This document shows positions 1 to 11,349 of a stretch of DNA of 64,000 nucleotides, one piece after another. The stretch lies in contig CM048844.1 in assembly GCA_026545765.1 (NCBI GenBank), forward strand, positions 18,918,237 through 18,982,236. The letters run 5' to 3'. How positions within the stretch are numbered: the stretch's first letter is position 1; each line of letters opens with the position of its first letter. The DNA comes from Plantago major. Its lineage: Eukaryota > Streptophyta > Magnoliopsida > Lamiales > Plantaginaceae. A program made the position numbers and the translations under genes. The notes under the pieces were generated by a model that was given only the letters and a program-made list of their open reading frames with translations, had not been told where the DNA came from and did not search any database.

Positions 1-560
1 ACGGGCAAATTTCCCACGGGCTGCATTATATGTATTGCCATCAATCTTGATAGGGTCCCATACAGGATGCTAGAGATTGAATATGGATTCCCGAAAAAGT
101 TCAATCGGCAGATTGAGCATACATGCCCAAGTTATTGCGGTTTCAGTTTTAATTTATCGTTGTCAACTTGAAAGTTGGGAATAGATAAGAAACTTCCGAC
201 AAGTTACCATGGCACTCGAGTAATTATCATGTCCCGTTTCTTTTCCTCAACCGCCTTGAGGCAGTAGCAATTGTTACCTAGGTCAGGCATTTCCGCATCT
301 TAGTTCCCACATGGTATCCAGTTTCGTGACCAACGCTGGATAGTACCATGGCTTCCTTAAGACTTTGATCAAAATAGCGTCCTTCCATTGATCTTCAATG
401 TTGGTGTGAAATTCCTCATCAAACACCAATTGTTGAACAGCATTTCAGGCGTAGCTTCCAAGATCTAGATCTTGCTATATGTTCTATCTTTACTGATGAA
501 GACATCCTTCTTCTTCAGGCTCCCATAAAGCTGATAGGCATAGGATCCCTTCCCGTCAGT
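1..560 (-). pseudogene. LINE ORF1 (DUF4283 gag-like) remnant, copy 1
   Basis: Read on the minus strand, this stretch resembles the N-terminal DUF4283 domain of plant LINE ORF1 proteins, the nucleic-acid-binding gag-like protein of L1-type retrotransposons. Visible pieces include KAVEEKKRDMIITRVPW and VGSFLSIPNFQVD near 150-290. A piece resembling NLPIELF lies near 100-130, followed by a stretch ending in GKFAR at the window edge. Several stop codons and frame changes interrupt it, so it is non-functional. The frame runs off the left end of the window; the second copy at 61.16-61.78 kb shows a little more of it. The family call rests on recalled domain pattern, without an alignment. Confidence 0.55.
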
Positions 561-827
561 TTGCTCAGCCAGTGTTGGTGTATCTTACTCCATGGTGGGG
601 GAGTCAACTTAAGTTGGTCTAGGTATATCAGTAGGTGACATTGAAAAGGAGATGAGTTGAATAGTCAGCGGAGAGAAGAGGCCCGGCGGAGTAGCATCAG
701 AGAGAGTTTTTACTCGACGCAATCCTCAATGCCCATTCACTATACACTTTTACTTGATTCTACATTTAATCAGGAACTTTTTTGCGTGTAAATTAAAGAC
801 CAACATTTCTTTGCTTTCAGAATAAGT

Positions 828-928
828 ATCTATTATTTTCAACTGAAAACTCATTCGATTCGATTCAGCCTAAATTTCGCCTTGATTCAAATTTCTTGAT
901 TCAAATTCTCTTAAGTTCATTAAATTCA

Positions 929-977
<49 letters not shown>

Positions 978-1640
978 TTATCATTTATTTACACAACCCA
1001 TCTTTTGTACGAGGAAAATAAGAAAATTTATCCAATTGAGATATTTTCAACCTTTTTCTTTCTTTCTTTTTAACACGACTTTTAGTAGATCAATGAAATA
1101 AAAAGTATCGTTATTTATTGAATTCTTCTTTTCACCGTAAAAGTTGAGTTAAGATAAGAACTATGCGAACTCGAGAAGACCATTCAAACCGGTTCACATA
1201 CTTAGACGTACATCTCTAACAAAAAATCGATATGTTCTTTTATTGAAAGATATTAGAAACAAGAAACTGTAAGATACGTTGGGTTTTTTCTCAAACTTAA
1301 TAAATAAGAAACAAGTTATACCAAACTAAAGTCAAACTAAACTCTACAAATTACGCACAAAAAAGTATAAAACAAAGTTATGTTAGTCAAATATACTTAA
1401 TTTATTTTTATAATATAATTTTATTATATTCTTTTGTCGTGTAATTTGAAGAATCTGATACCAACGCCCGTAAAAAGTCTCCTTACGAATTTATTAATGG
1501 ACCGGATGTAGTATTCATTATTATTAAAAATGGGACAAATGTAATTTCTTGATTCGTTTGATTCGTTGCTGATTTCACTCATTTCATTTTGATTCGATTC
1601 CCATTCGATTCGATTCAAGAATTTAATTTGAAAATAACAG
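828..1640. mobile_element. Non-autonomous DNA transposon (MULE-like?), 813 bp
   Basis: The right duplicate has an empty site here (62032-62040), which proves an insertion or excision difference. The insert is flanked by agaataagt (819-827) and agactaagt (1641-1649), a 9-bp target duplication with one mismatch. Its ends form imperfect terminal inverted repeats: the left end reads atctattattttcaa and the reverse complement of the right end reads ctgttattttcaa. Runs of ATTCGATTCGATT occur just inside both ends. There is no credible coding region. A 9-bp duplication suggests a Mutator-type MITE, but only 5 bp are perfect, so the superfamily is tentative. Confidence 0.6.
929..977. repeat. (TTA)n microsatellite
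   Basis: About 16 uninterrupted ATT/TTA trinucleotide units inside the 813-bp insertion. Likely length-polymorphic. Confidence 0.95.
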
Positions 1641-1649
1641 AGACTAAGT

Positions 1650-2664
1650 CAGCTAATTTTCACCATCTACCTACATATGACATGAGTCTCGATCAATCAC
1701 TTCTGACTTTCGTTCTTACATCTGTTACAAACACAATACATTAAGCTATATATACCATTCATCATACTAACAAATGCTCATTAATTAGCTCCAGCCTTAA
1801 TTAAGAACCAGTAATTAATGAAGCTAAGTATCTTTTTATATCAACACCAATCACTATAGGTGTAAGAAAACGTTGGGTGTGCAATATAAAGTATATAAAA
1901 CGTAGTTAACACATGTATATTAATGTGAGTATATAAGGAAAGACATTATGTCAATCATATGAGAAGCTCTAGGACGAACTCAGAAATAAACCACTATGAG
2001 GGTCAAGAACTCGAAAATAATACCACGTGAGGGTCGTGCTAAGACAGATATGGATGCTTAAGAGCATCAGTGCTTGTTATCCTCATTTTCTGCAAATAAT
2101 TTTGAAAATTGATAAGTACAGAGAAAAAAAAAAGGAAACCAATTACAGATTAAGATAAGGAATAATTACACACAACACAATAGTGATAGTTTCAAAAACT
2201 TCTTACATGATAGTGATACATAAAATACTTGTTACAAATGATTGAGGTTCTTTTTACAAATTAGTGATTTTGTTAAGTTTAATAACTTTGAAATTAAATA
2301 TTATCAATTACTAGACTTTCAAAAACCAATCAAGCACTTCACAATTCATCTAAAACCAATCAAATCATATCACTCATATTATACTACAAGCATCCACCAT
2401 CTAAATGGCAAAAGCACGAAGAAGAATAAAAAAACCACAAGCATCATTCAATCATATTGAACTTTAGGAATTTGATACTTGTGTTGTTTTTTTTGGTAAA
2501 TATACAAATACCATAATTAGTTGAGGGTGTATTGGAAAACTCATGAAAATAAGTAGTTTGTAAGAAAGAAAATATATAGCACCTATTAGTAGTAAAAACT
2601 TGGGGATGATACTAGTTTGTAATTCACCCTTAAAATAGACTCTACAACATCCTTTAATAAAAGT
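1650..2664. other. Intergenic AT-rich DNA, no gene seen
   Basis: Shared with 62041-63335. It has short open frames only, no domain match that I recognise, and no clear terminal repeats. The site at 2311-2314 is the empty target of the MITE found at 62718-62976 in the other copy. Confidence 0.6.
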
Positions 2665-3049
2665 ATAACAATTAATTATGTTAATTTGATTAGAAAATTT
2701 ACCGGATCTCCTTGCAAGAGACGGCGAACAAGATCCATTAACTGATCATCCTGGAACCTGAGAATATAAAGACTTTTTAATACATGAAAAGCACCTATTT
2801 AATCAACCAATATGCACTAAAATATATTCATAACATACCCTAAATGTTAAGGATCACGACTTTTGACATAATAGTCAAATTCGTCATCCAAACAGTTATC
2901 TACTGAGACTTTAGGAAAGGCGCAGAAGCGGACCCATGCCCAATGCCTGAAAAAATAAATAATTATTGTAAACCTTAAATATGAAGTACAAAACATCAAG
3001 GAATAGGAAGCATGGAACTCCTAGATGTATGCTACAGATGGACTTACAG

Positions 3050-3840
3050 AAGGCCTAAGGTACCTTAGAATGGTCAGCTTTGGAGTGAATTTTAAGGGAG
3101 ATGAGCTTTCGGAACAAGCTCATTAAGTGGATTATGGTTTGTGCTACTACCGTGTCTTCATATTTATGGTAAATTGGGATCCAACTGCATATTTGAGAGT
3201 CAGAAGAGGATTGAGGATAGGTGTTGTTTTCGTCAGCAAACAGAAACACTGTAAATTCTATCTTAAGAATTTACAGGTTTGGTTTTGATCTTTGAGGATA
3301 GGTGTTGTTTTCGTCAGCAAACAGAAACACTGGAACATCTATTCCTGGGTTGCTCTGTTACCTATAGAGTATGGCAGTATGTATTGAACTGGTTGCAGGT
3401 TGATCATATACATAATTTTTGGACAGTAGAATTGAACTGGGTTTTGTCTAAATGCAAAAGTAAAGGTTAGAGGACACAACTGATAAAACTGGCCTTCTCT
3501 GAGACACGGTATGGAATCTGACGCATGAGAAATGAGGCTTGTTCTGGCAATCATACAAGCAATACTGCTATAGGACAAAAGATTGTTGATAATATAGTGT
3601 ATAGGGCTTGGATGGTCCCTAGACTTAAAGTCCATGTTGGACATTTGATGATAGGTGATATTTTTGCATTTTGTCTATTGAGTTTTGTTGCTTTGGCTGG
3701 ATCATTTTTTGGATCGACTTTCGTACGTACGTTGTTTTTTGATAATAGAAGCATATTGGTTCTGAAAAAAAGATACATGATTAATACCTTAACCAATAAT
3801 AGAAAATCCCGAAAAAGCATACCAGATTTCTATTTCTTCA
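3050..3840 (+). pseudogene. LINE ORF2 C-terminal fragment (zf-RVT region)
   Basis: The reading frame around 3300-3470 carries the zinc-binding region seen downstream of reverse transcriptase in plant LINEs: RCCFRQQTETLEHLFLGCSV followed by VWQYVLNWLQ. A shifted frame at 3570-3650 continues with IVDNIVYRAWMVPRLKVH, typical of the C-terminal tail of these proteins. No reverse transcriptase core is present, so this is a 5'-truncated fragment. It lies in an intron of the kinase gene, between exons 3945-3823 and 2946-2839, on the opposite strand. Its outer borders are approximate. Confidence 0.7.
3211..3331. repeat. 40-bp direct duplication inside the LINE fragment
   Basis: The same 40 bases (start ttgaggatag, end cagaaacact) occur at 3211-3250 and 3292-3331. 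A 41-bp spacer lies between them. The duplication encodes the CCFRQQTE zinc-ligand segment twice and must have arisen after or during insertion. Confidence 0.9.
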
Positions 3841-4579
3841 AGATGTAGACTAATGACTTCATTTCTCACCCTCGCTATGTCAAACACATCATGTGTGCCC
3901 AATACCAACTCCATAATCACCACTCCAACAGTCCACATGTCGTATCTAGAGAAAAAATATAAGTATTAGTAATAAATACAGTTTCATTTAATGAAAAATA
4001 AAGTGTAATAGCGTATTGGGACTTACTGGCATGGAGTGTCAATAAACCATTTTGGTGTAAATGCCTCAGGAGCCCAATAAAATGAAGTGATTCCAGGTTG
4101 ACTATTGAATAAAACAGACATATTAACACTATTAAATATTTAATATCTTAGCAAGTAATGATAATATAGTAATTATGACAATAGTAGTTACCCCTCGAAA
4201 AGATTATGAAGTGTGTACTCATCATAAGCGCTTCCAAAGTCAATTAATCTCCTATTAAGTTAAAAATAAGAAATCCATTAAAACATGAAAATAAATCTTA
4301 CAATAAGTATGACAGGTAAAAGTTAAAGAAAGCTTACATGTGAATGGTTTTAAAGTCAAGAATCCCTAGATCACGAGGACAGCTGTATGGAGTCTTGAGC
4401 GGACAAACAGCAATGTTCGCTGCACATTATTATTAAAATCCATTAATACTTCGGCTCTGTTTAGCACTAGTTTATCAAGTAGATGAGTTTATTGATCAAA
4501 TAAGGTTATATTGAACGTTCTAACCGATATGATGAAATTGCGGTGAATTATCAAAATAATAAGCTAGTTGGTTTGTTTT

Positions 4580-5091
4580 TGTGATATTATCTTGATTTAT
4601 TATGCTGTGCTATTGGTTAAAGTGCTACTGGAAGTTGAAAAACGGGTTTTGGAAGAGTTGCTTCATTTCAGTTATTGGCTGGAGAAGGGAGGCAATTTCT
4701 GTTATAACAGACTAACAGAAATTCAATTCATATAGCCTGAAAACAGAGAAACCGCCATCATCTTCTGTAACTTCTCTGAGATATTGATACATTTTAGATA
4801 GTTGAAAGCAGAGAGATCATCATAGATATTACTGAGAATTTGAGAGTTGATGATAGAGAGGAGTCGATACTTTGTAATCTCAATCATATACCTTGTAATC
4901 TGATTCTTGTCTAGTGGATCGGTTTGATTGTTGCTCCGTGGATGTAGGCACATTGCCGAACCAAGTAAATCATTTTGCTTGATCTATTTTTTACAGTTTT
5001 ACGCGAATTGATCTTTCTTGCTGTCTAAGGTTCTTAGCTCGTAATTTGAGGATTTCTCTTAAATCGTTTGAATTGGTTAATTGATTCAACA
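4580..5091 (+). repeat. Copia 5' LTR
   Basis: 512 bp, with TG...CA termini. It is followed by attggagccgtctgtggga, the presumed primer-binding region. It matches 10088-10613 closely. The 3' LTR carries about 13 extra bases near 10275 that are absent here and absent in the LTR at 63507. Confidence 0.92.
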
Positions 5092-5116
5092 ATTGGAGCC
5101 GTCTGTGGGAACGGTG

Positions 5117-5850
5117 ATGTCTTTCGCACAATTCGATGTTGAGAGATTCACCAGAACCGGTGATTTTACTCTATGGAAGGTCAAGATATGCGCGCATTAC
5201 TGGTACAAAAAGGGTTGTTTACTGCACTTGATGGTGAGGATAAAATGCCTGCTTCTCTAAAGGCGGAGGAGAAGACTGCAATCATCGAGAAGGCTCATAT
5301 TGTCATCATCCTCAGTTTAGGAGACAAGGTTCTCAGAGAAGTGGCAAAGGAGACTACAGCCAAGAGTTCATGGGATAAACTTGAGTCACTATACATGGTT
5401 AAGACGTTGGCAAATAGAGTCTATCTGAAGCAGAAGCCATACTCATTTCGAACTATTGATGAGAGAGCTCTATTTGAGCAGATAGATGAGTTTCAAAAGA
5501 TCATAGAAGATCTGGAAAACATGGATGATCAGTCCAAAATTGGATCAGAATATCAAGCTTTACTTCTTCTCACTGCACTTCCCAAGACATATGATAATGT
5601 CAAAAATGCTCTATTGTATGGGGGGTAAGACAACCATGAGTCTGGGAGATGTAATATCTGCACTCAAGTCCAAGGAACTACAAAGAAAGTCAGATAGTCT
5701 CACAGATGTGTCAGGTGAAGGTTTATCAATCAGGCGGTCCAAGAAGCAAAGTGGATATAAGAATCGGAATGCAGAAAAATAAAAGAATTGTCCAAGAAGG
5801 AAAGCAGGTCATCTCAAGAAGGATTGTGAAATCCTGAAGAAGCAATCAAA
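5117..5850 (+). pseudogene. Copia gag (UBN2-type) with broken zinc knuckle
   Basis: ATG at 5117 begins MSFAQFDVERFTRTGDFTLW, a typical copia gag N-terminus. A one-base shift near 5190 moves the frame to the one containing RALLVQKGLFTALDGED. It continues with WDKLESLYMVKTLANRVYL and LLLLTALPKTYD, the gag_pre/UBN2 pattern. It then shifts again after 5625. A degenerate knuckle follows near 5790-5840 (RKAGHLKKDCEIL) that lacks its first cysteines. In an intact element this protein forms the cytoplasmic virus-like particle that packages the RNA. Confidence 0.85.
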
Positions 5851-8742
5851 AGGAAAAGGACCAGCTCAAGCAAACACTTCTACAAATGGAACTAGCTCAT
5901 CTGACACTTATCACACTGCAGATATACTCAGTCACAGAGATTGGTTTCATGAGTTAAGCATAGAAACTGTGGTTCTGTGCTGCTTGGAAATGATGATTCT
6001 TGCAAATTGAAGGGTATTGGATCAGTTAGGATTAAAATGCATGATAGAGTAATAAGGGAGCTATCTGGTGTGAGATATGTACCCAACTTGAGAAGAAACT
6101 TGATATCTTTAGGCATGATGGATACAATGTATAAATCTGTAAATGGAGTGTTACAGGTTGTAAAAGGAACCAATGTAGTCATGCAAGGTATTAAGAAAAA
6201 TGAGTTATATTTCCAGGATGGAAGTACTTTTAACTGGTGAGAGCTAGATAGAACTCTACTATGGCACAACAGACTAGGTCATGTGGGTGAAAAAGGTCTG
6301 AAAGAATTATCTAAGCAGGGATTACTATGTGGAGACAACATAGGTGATATGAAACTATGTGAGTTATGTACTCTTGGGAAGGCCAAGAAACATAGTTATG
6401 GTACTAGCAAGCATATCTCTAAAGTTGCTCTAGACTATGCTCATGCAGATTTATGGGGTCCTGCAAAGACTACAACCAGGAATGGAGGGAAATATTTCTT
6501 ATCCATTATTGATGACTATTCAAGAAAATTAAGGGTTATGTACTCAAGTCTAAGGACCAGACATGAAAAATTCAAAGAACAGGTCATTGAGATGGAAAAT
6601 CAGTATGGAAAGGTACTCAAGTACATCATAACTGATAATGGGCTTGAATTCCCATCTACTGAATTTAATAACTTCTGCAAATCAAAGGGGATCATTAGAC
6701 ACAGATCAGTTCCAGGAAATCCACATCAGAATGGGATAGTGGAGAGAATGAACAGGACTTCACTTGAAAGGATAAGGTGCATGATAAATGGATTAGGGCT
6801 TGCTAAGAACTTTTGGGGAAGCTGTGATCACAGCTGCTCATTTGATCAACATGTGTCCTTCTGCAGCCCTAAATTTCAAGTCACCCGAGGAAATATGGAG
6901 AGGGGAGGCACCAGATTACTCTTACTTAAGGAGTTTTGGATGTCTGGCCTTTGCACATATAAAGCAAGATAAACTTGCAACAAGAGCATTGAGATGTCAT
7001 GTTGGGTTATCCACAGGGTGTCAAAGGTTATAAATTGTAGTGTTTAGAACCTGGGAGCCAGAAATGCATCATAAGTAGAGATGTTATATTTGATGAATCT
7101 ACTGTGCCATTGAAGGTGGAGCTCACAACTAAGAGTTCAAATAATCAATCTCAAGAATCTGATACTCAGCTACTTGAGGTGGAGATGTCTGGAAAAGTCA
7201 TAGATGAAGGAAGGATACCAACTCATGAAGAAAACATACAAGCACATGAAAACTTAGCTCCTAAACCACCTGTGATAAGTGTATACAGAAGGAGGAGGAA
7301 TAATAACCTGGGAAATGTGGATCCAGCTGACGTTAGAGACTATCAGCTAACCAGGGATAGAGTTCCCAGACCTAGAGGCTCTCCTAATATGTATGGGTTC
7401 TCAGAAATGGTGTATTTTGCATTAAACATAGTAGAATATCTTGAGAGTTATGAACCAGATGGGTATCAACAAGCTATATGCTGCAAAGAAAAGGATAAAT
7501 GGTAGGTAGCTATCCGACAGGAATTGCTATTACTCAATAAGAACCAGACTTGGGATATTGTTGAGAAAGCTAAAGGTCCTAGTTATAAACTAGTCAGCTG
7601 CAGATGGAATTTTAAGAAACCTGGTATGGATGAAACTGAGAATAGAAGATATAAGGCAAGGTTGGTAGCTAGGGGTTTTATTCAAGAGGAGGGAGTAGAC
7701 TATAATGAAATTTCCTTTCCAGTAGTGAAACATAGCTCAATCAGAATTCTTCTCAGCATAGTACCCAGTTTGACTTCTTACTACATCAAATGGATGTTAC
7801 TACTGCATTCTTACATGGAAGACTAGAGGAGGAGATCTACATGACTACACCAGATGGTGTGGAGGCTACTGAAAAGGAGGAGAAGGCTTGTATGTTGAGA
7901 AGATCACTGTATGGGCTTAAACAAAGCCTTAGACAATGGTACAAGATATTTGACAAATTTATGCTGTCAAATAGTTTTAGAAAGATGTGATTATGATACC
8001 TGTGTGTATCTAAGAGGAACTGAGTTGGATAAAATAACTTACTTGCTCATATATGTAGATGACATGTTGACTGCAAGTAAGGACATGAAAGGTATCTCTG
8101 AGGTTTAAGTCTCTATTGAACTCAGAGTTTGAAATGGACTTAGGTATTGCAAAGAGGATTCTTGGAATGGATATCTACTTTATTGGTGGAGAAATTGTAT
8201 CAACTATTATTTCAGAAGGCTTATCTGAGCAAAGTTCTTGAGAGGTTTAGCATGCAATCTCTAAGCCAGTCATGACTCCTATCGGTGGTCATTACAAGCT
8301 ATCTGAGAAGCAATGTCCAACAGAGCAAGAGGATATAGATCACATTAAGTGTATTCCATATGGTGCATTTCAAGAAGCCAATTTCAGATAAAGAGCCATT
8401 GATTGGTTATGTTGACTCTGACTATGCAGCTAATGTAGATACAAGAAAGTCACTCACTGGATATGTCTTTACCTTGTATGGAACATCCGTTAGCTGGAAG
8501 TCTACACATCAACCAGTAGTGGCATTGTCAACCACGGAAGCTGAATTTTTAGCCATGACAGAAGGTGTAAAAGAAGCTACGTGGTTGAAAGAAATTATCT
8601 GTCAATTTGGAGTACATCAGGATACTGTGAGTGTGCACTGTGATAATCAAAGTGCAATACATCTTGTCAAGCATCATGTATATCATGAGAGGTCCAAACA
8701 CATTGATATCAAGTATCATTTTGTCAAGGACATTGTTGAAAA

Positions 8743-9871
8743 CACTACAAGAATTCTGCTGTAACGGGACGGAAAGGGGCGACGGATTTTATCCGTCGCC
8801 CCTGTAGCGACGGATCGCCAAACGGGGCGACGGATTCTATCCGTCATTCGTCAGCGACGGATAAAACTTATCTGTCGCTCAGAAGCGACGGATAAGTTTA
8901 TCCGTCGCCTGAGCGTTGACCAAGATTTTAAAAAAAAAAATTTGCGACGGATAGATCTAGATCTATCCGTCGCTAAAAGCCTTAAAAAAAAAACCATATA
9001 GACGATCCACCACCTCCTTTCCTCCACCACTTCTCCTCCATTTCTCCTCTCCTCCTCCTCCCACCACCACCTTTCTCCTTCCACCACCTTTCTCCTCCAC
9101 CACCACCATCCTCCACCACCACCTCCTCCACCACCATCTCCACCACCACCACCTCTCTCCTCCCACCACCATCTCCACCACCACCACCACCACCACCTCT
9201 CTCCTCCCACCACCACCGCACCACCACCATCTCCACCACCACCACCTCTCTCCTCCCACCACCACCGCACCACCACCATCTCCACCACCGCACCACCACC
9301 ATCTCCACCACCGCACCACCACCACCACCACCTCTCTCCTCCCACCACCACCGCACCACCACCATCTCCACCACCACCACCACCACCTCTCTCCTCCCAC
9401 CACCACCGCGCCACCACCACCCTGCCACCACCACTGCCACCACCGCACCACCACTGCCACCACCGCACCACCTTTCTCCTCCCACCACCACCGCACTGCA
9501 TTTAATACAAATTGATAATGAATATAAAAATTAATACAAATTAATCCGATATCTGAATACAAATCAATATCTCAGTATCTGAATACAAATTGATACAATT
9601 AATCCGTATCTGAATATAAAATTGAATACGGATTTATTTTTTTAAAAAATAGAAATGGGCGACGGATAGATCTATCCGTCGCCCATTATCAATTTAAAAA
9701 AAAATGGTCAATCCGTCATCAATCAGCGAATTGACGACGGATTGTTATCCGTCGCCATTAGCTCAGGGGGCGACGGATTTTCTATCCGTCGCCCGATCCG
9801 TCGCCAGAGTAAGGCGACGGATAGATACTCAGAAGCGACGGATCTATCCGCCACAGCCGATTTTTGTAGTG
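8743..9871. mobile_element. Non-autonomous CACTA (EnSpm) element in Copia RNase H
   Basis: It begins CACTACAAGAATTC and ends TTTTTGTAGTG, so the termini are CACTACAA inverted repeats. The 3-bp duplication aaa lies at 8740-8742 and 9872-9874. Subterminal regions carry many copies of gcgacggat/atccgtcgc in both orientations (8775-8970 and 9658-9850), the usual transposase-binding repeat layout of CACTA elements. The interior is a CCACCA tract and AT-rich DNA without a transposase gene. Removing the element with one duplication restores the Copia frame, so the insertion came after Copia. Confidence 0.93.
9009..9495. repeat. CCACCA / CCACCG microsatellite tract
   Basis: About 490 bp built from CCACCA, CACCACCG and tctctcctcccaccacca blocks, with a higher-order period of roughly 50-60 bp (for example 9150, 9200, 9250, 9340, 9390). 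Long Trp/Gly/Val frames on the other strand are artefacts of this repeat. Confidence 0.93.
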
Positions 9872-10087
9872 AAAAGGAGATATCAGGATTGTGAAGATTG
9901 GCACTGAAGATAATCCAGTAGATTGTTTTGCCAAGTCATTACCTAGCTTCAAATTGAGGTTATGTCTTAGTCTGATCAATCTGTTGAATGGAATGGTTAT
10001 GTCTCAACTTCAGAGACATGAAGGGGAGTGTCTTAACTTGAGAGGCATGATTGAGCTATGTTGATAAATCAAGCTAAGGTGGAGAAT

Positions 10088-10613
10088 TGTGATATTATCT
10101 TGATTTATTCTGCTGTGCTATTGGTTAAAGTGCTACTGGAGGTTGAAAAACGGGTTTTGGAAGAGTTGCTACATTCTTGTTATTGGCTGGAGAAGGGAGG
10201 CAATTTATGTTATAACAGACTAACAGAAATTCAATTCATATAGCCTGAAAACAGAGAAACCGGCATTATCTTTTCCAATCTATCTTTTGTAACTTCTCTG
10301 AGATATTTATACATTTTAGATAGCTGAAAGTAGAGAGATCATCATAGATATGACTGAGAATCTGAGAGTTGATGATAGAGAGAAGTCGATACTTTGTAAT
10401 CTCTATCATATACCCTGTAATCTGATTCTTGTCTAGTGGATTGGTTTAATTGTTGCTCCGTGGATGTAGGCACATTGTTGAACAACATAAATCGTTTTGC
10501 TTGATCGACTGTTTACAGTTTTACGCGAATTGATCGTTCTGGTTATCTAGGGTTCTTAGCTTGTAATTTGGGGATATCTCTGAAATCGTTCGAATTGGTT
10601 AATTGATTCAACA
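10088..10613 (+). repeat. Copia 3' LTR
   Basis: 526 bp, with TG...CA termini, preceded by a purine tract and followed by the target duplication gtttt. It differs from the 5' LTR by scattered substitutions and an insertion of about 13 bp near 10275. Confidence 0.92.
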
Positions 10614-10758
10614 GTTTTTACATAATATATTTAGCAAATCAGCTACTTAATTTACTTAACACTTTCATAAAAAATAGCTACTTAATCAGCTACCAGCTAG
10701 CTTATCAGCTATCAACTACCAATTAGCTTATCAGCTATCTTTGCTAAACGAGGTCTTC

Positions 10759-11349
10759 ATTCTGTATAATTGAATTTAAATTCATTTGACTCCAACCATG
10801 TGCCCCCTAAATCATACTACATCACTAAGAGTATTGCTCCCCCACTAAACAAATATGGGCGAGTCTACTATACCTTCTGTGAAAACTAGAGAACAATTGA
10901 AGCGATTTGAAGAGAAAGAAGAATGATTGTCCTTGATTCTGATCTAGATAATGGATTGAACTTGTCTTGAGCTCTTACTTTTTGATAGTGCTAAAGTTGA
11001 CTTACGTGTTTCTACGGTCCGGGCCAGGCCATGGATAGGTGCCCCTAAAGCCTATAAAATATTCGAACGGGTCGAACCTATTTGAACAGGTCAGGTCGGG
11101 CTTGCCTATTACGTATCGAATCGGGCCGGACTTATCTACGACTGGCCCATTAACACATTGAGGTGTGAGTGCTCAAATAGCTCTTGATAGCTTGACTGAG
11201 CGGGGTTGCAATCAGGACCCATAATGGACATGTTTTGGATGGAATGGTGAGAAAACTAAATTTATTTTATTGGAGTTAAGGTTCCGACCTTATCATCTAC
11301 ATATGCCAGAAAATATTAATTAATATGCCAAAATAAGAACATGAACTAC
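10759..11349. other. Kinase intron remainder, no feature recognised
   Basis: This is the part of the intron between the MITE and the catalytic-loop exon. A GC-richer stretch (11000-11160, with cgggcc/ggcccg motifs) looks repeat-derived but could not be assigned. Confidence 0.5.

Larger units (their letters stand above)
1..2664. repeat. Left copy of a duplicated block (partner 61215-63335)
   Basis: Positions 1-827 match 61215-62040 with only a few single-base differences. Positions 1641-2664 match 62032-63335 apart from two small indels and one MITE present only in the right copy. The two copies lie in direct orientation. This copy has an extra 813-bp insertion at 828-1640. The match stops at about 2664, just downstream of the last kinase exon found. 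It could be a recent tandem or segmental duplication, or a haplotype or assembly duplicate; sequence alone cannot separate these. Confidence 0.9.
5935..10064 (+). pseudogene. Copia pol: protease tail, integrase, reverse transcriptase, RNase H
   Basis: Blocks in order: the pre-integrase region with VRYVPNLRRNLISLG; LWHNRLGHVG and a CELC zinc motif near 6260-6370; the integrase core with DLWGPAK, IITDNGLEF and HQNGIVERMNRT (D, D, E); reverse transcriptase with [18 protein letters not shown] and YLLIYVDDMLTA; RNase H with GYVDSDYAANVDTRKS and ALSTTEAEFLA. At least five frame changes or stops split it. RNase H is interrupted at 8742 by the CACTA element and resumes in frame at 9875, ending at TGA 10062-10064. 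Non-functional. Confidence 0.9.
4580..10613 (+). mobile_element. Ty1/copia LTR retrotransposon (complete, with nested CACTA)
   Basis: The element starts tgtgatattatc and ends ttgattcaaca, with 5-bp target duplications gtttt at 4575-4579 and 10614-10618. LTRs are 4580-5091 and 10088-10613. The internal order is gag, protease, integrase, reverse transcriptase, RNase H, which is the copia order. A purine-rich tract (aaggtggagaa, 10076-10086) precedes the 3' LTR. Coding is broken by frameshifts and by a 1129-bp CACTA insertion. A second copy of the 5' LTR at the same target appears at 63507, at the far end of the window. Confidence 0.93.
4453..10755. mobile_element. MITE split by the Copia insertion
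   Basis: The left end (4453, ggctctgtttagca) and the reverse complement of the right end (10755, gacctcgtttagca) match at 10 of 14 positions. Inside both halves are AGCTGATAAGCT-like motifs, common in plant hAT-type MITEs. TTC flanks both ends (4450-4452, 10756-10758). If the termini begin at CTC instead, 8-bp hAT duplications would be expected and are only partly present, so hAT versus Harbinger is unresolved. Without the 6-kb Copia the MITE would be about 270 bp. It lies in the kinase intron between exons 11407-11350 and 4419-4338. Confidence 0.55.

Noticed and set aside
2242..2460. Small plus-strand frame in the duplicated block
   Set aside because: AT-rich, interrupted by the MITE insertion in the other copy, with no domain or codon signal.
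8851..9562. Three long minus-strand frames rich in Trp, Gly and Val
   Set aside because: They are translations of the CCACCA microsatellite inside a CACTA element and have no protein-like composition.
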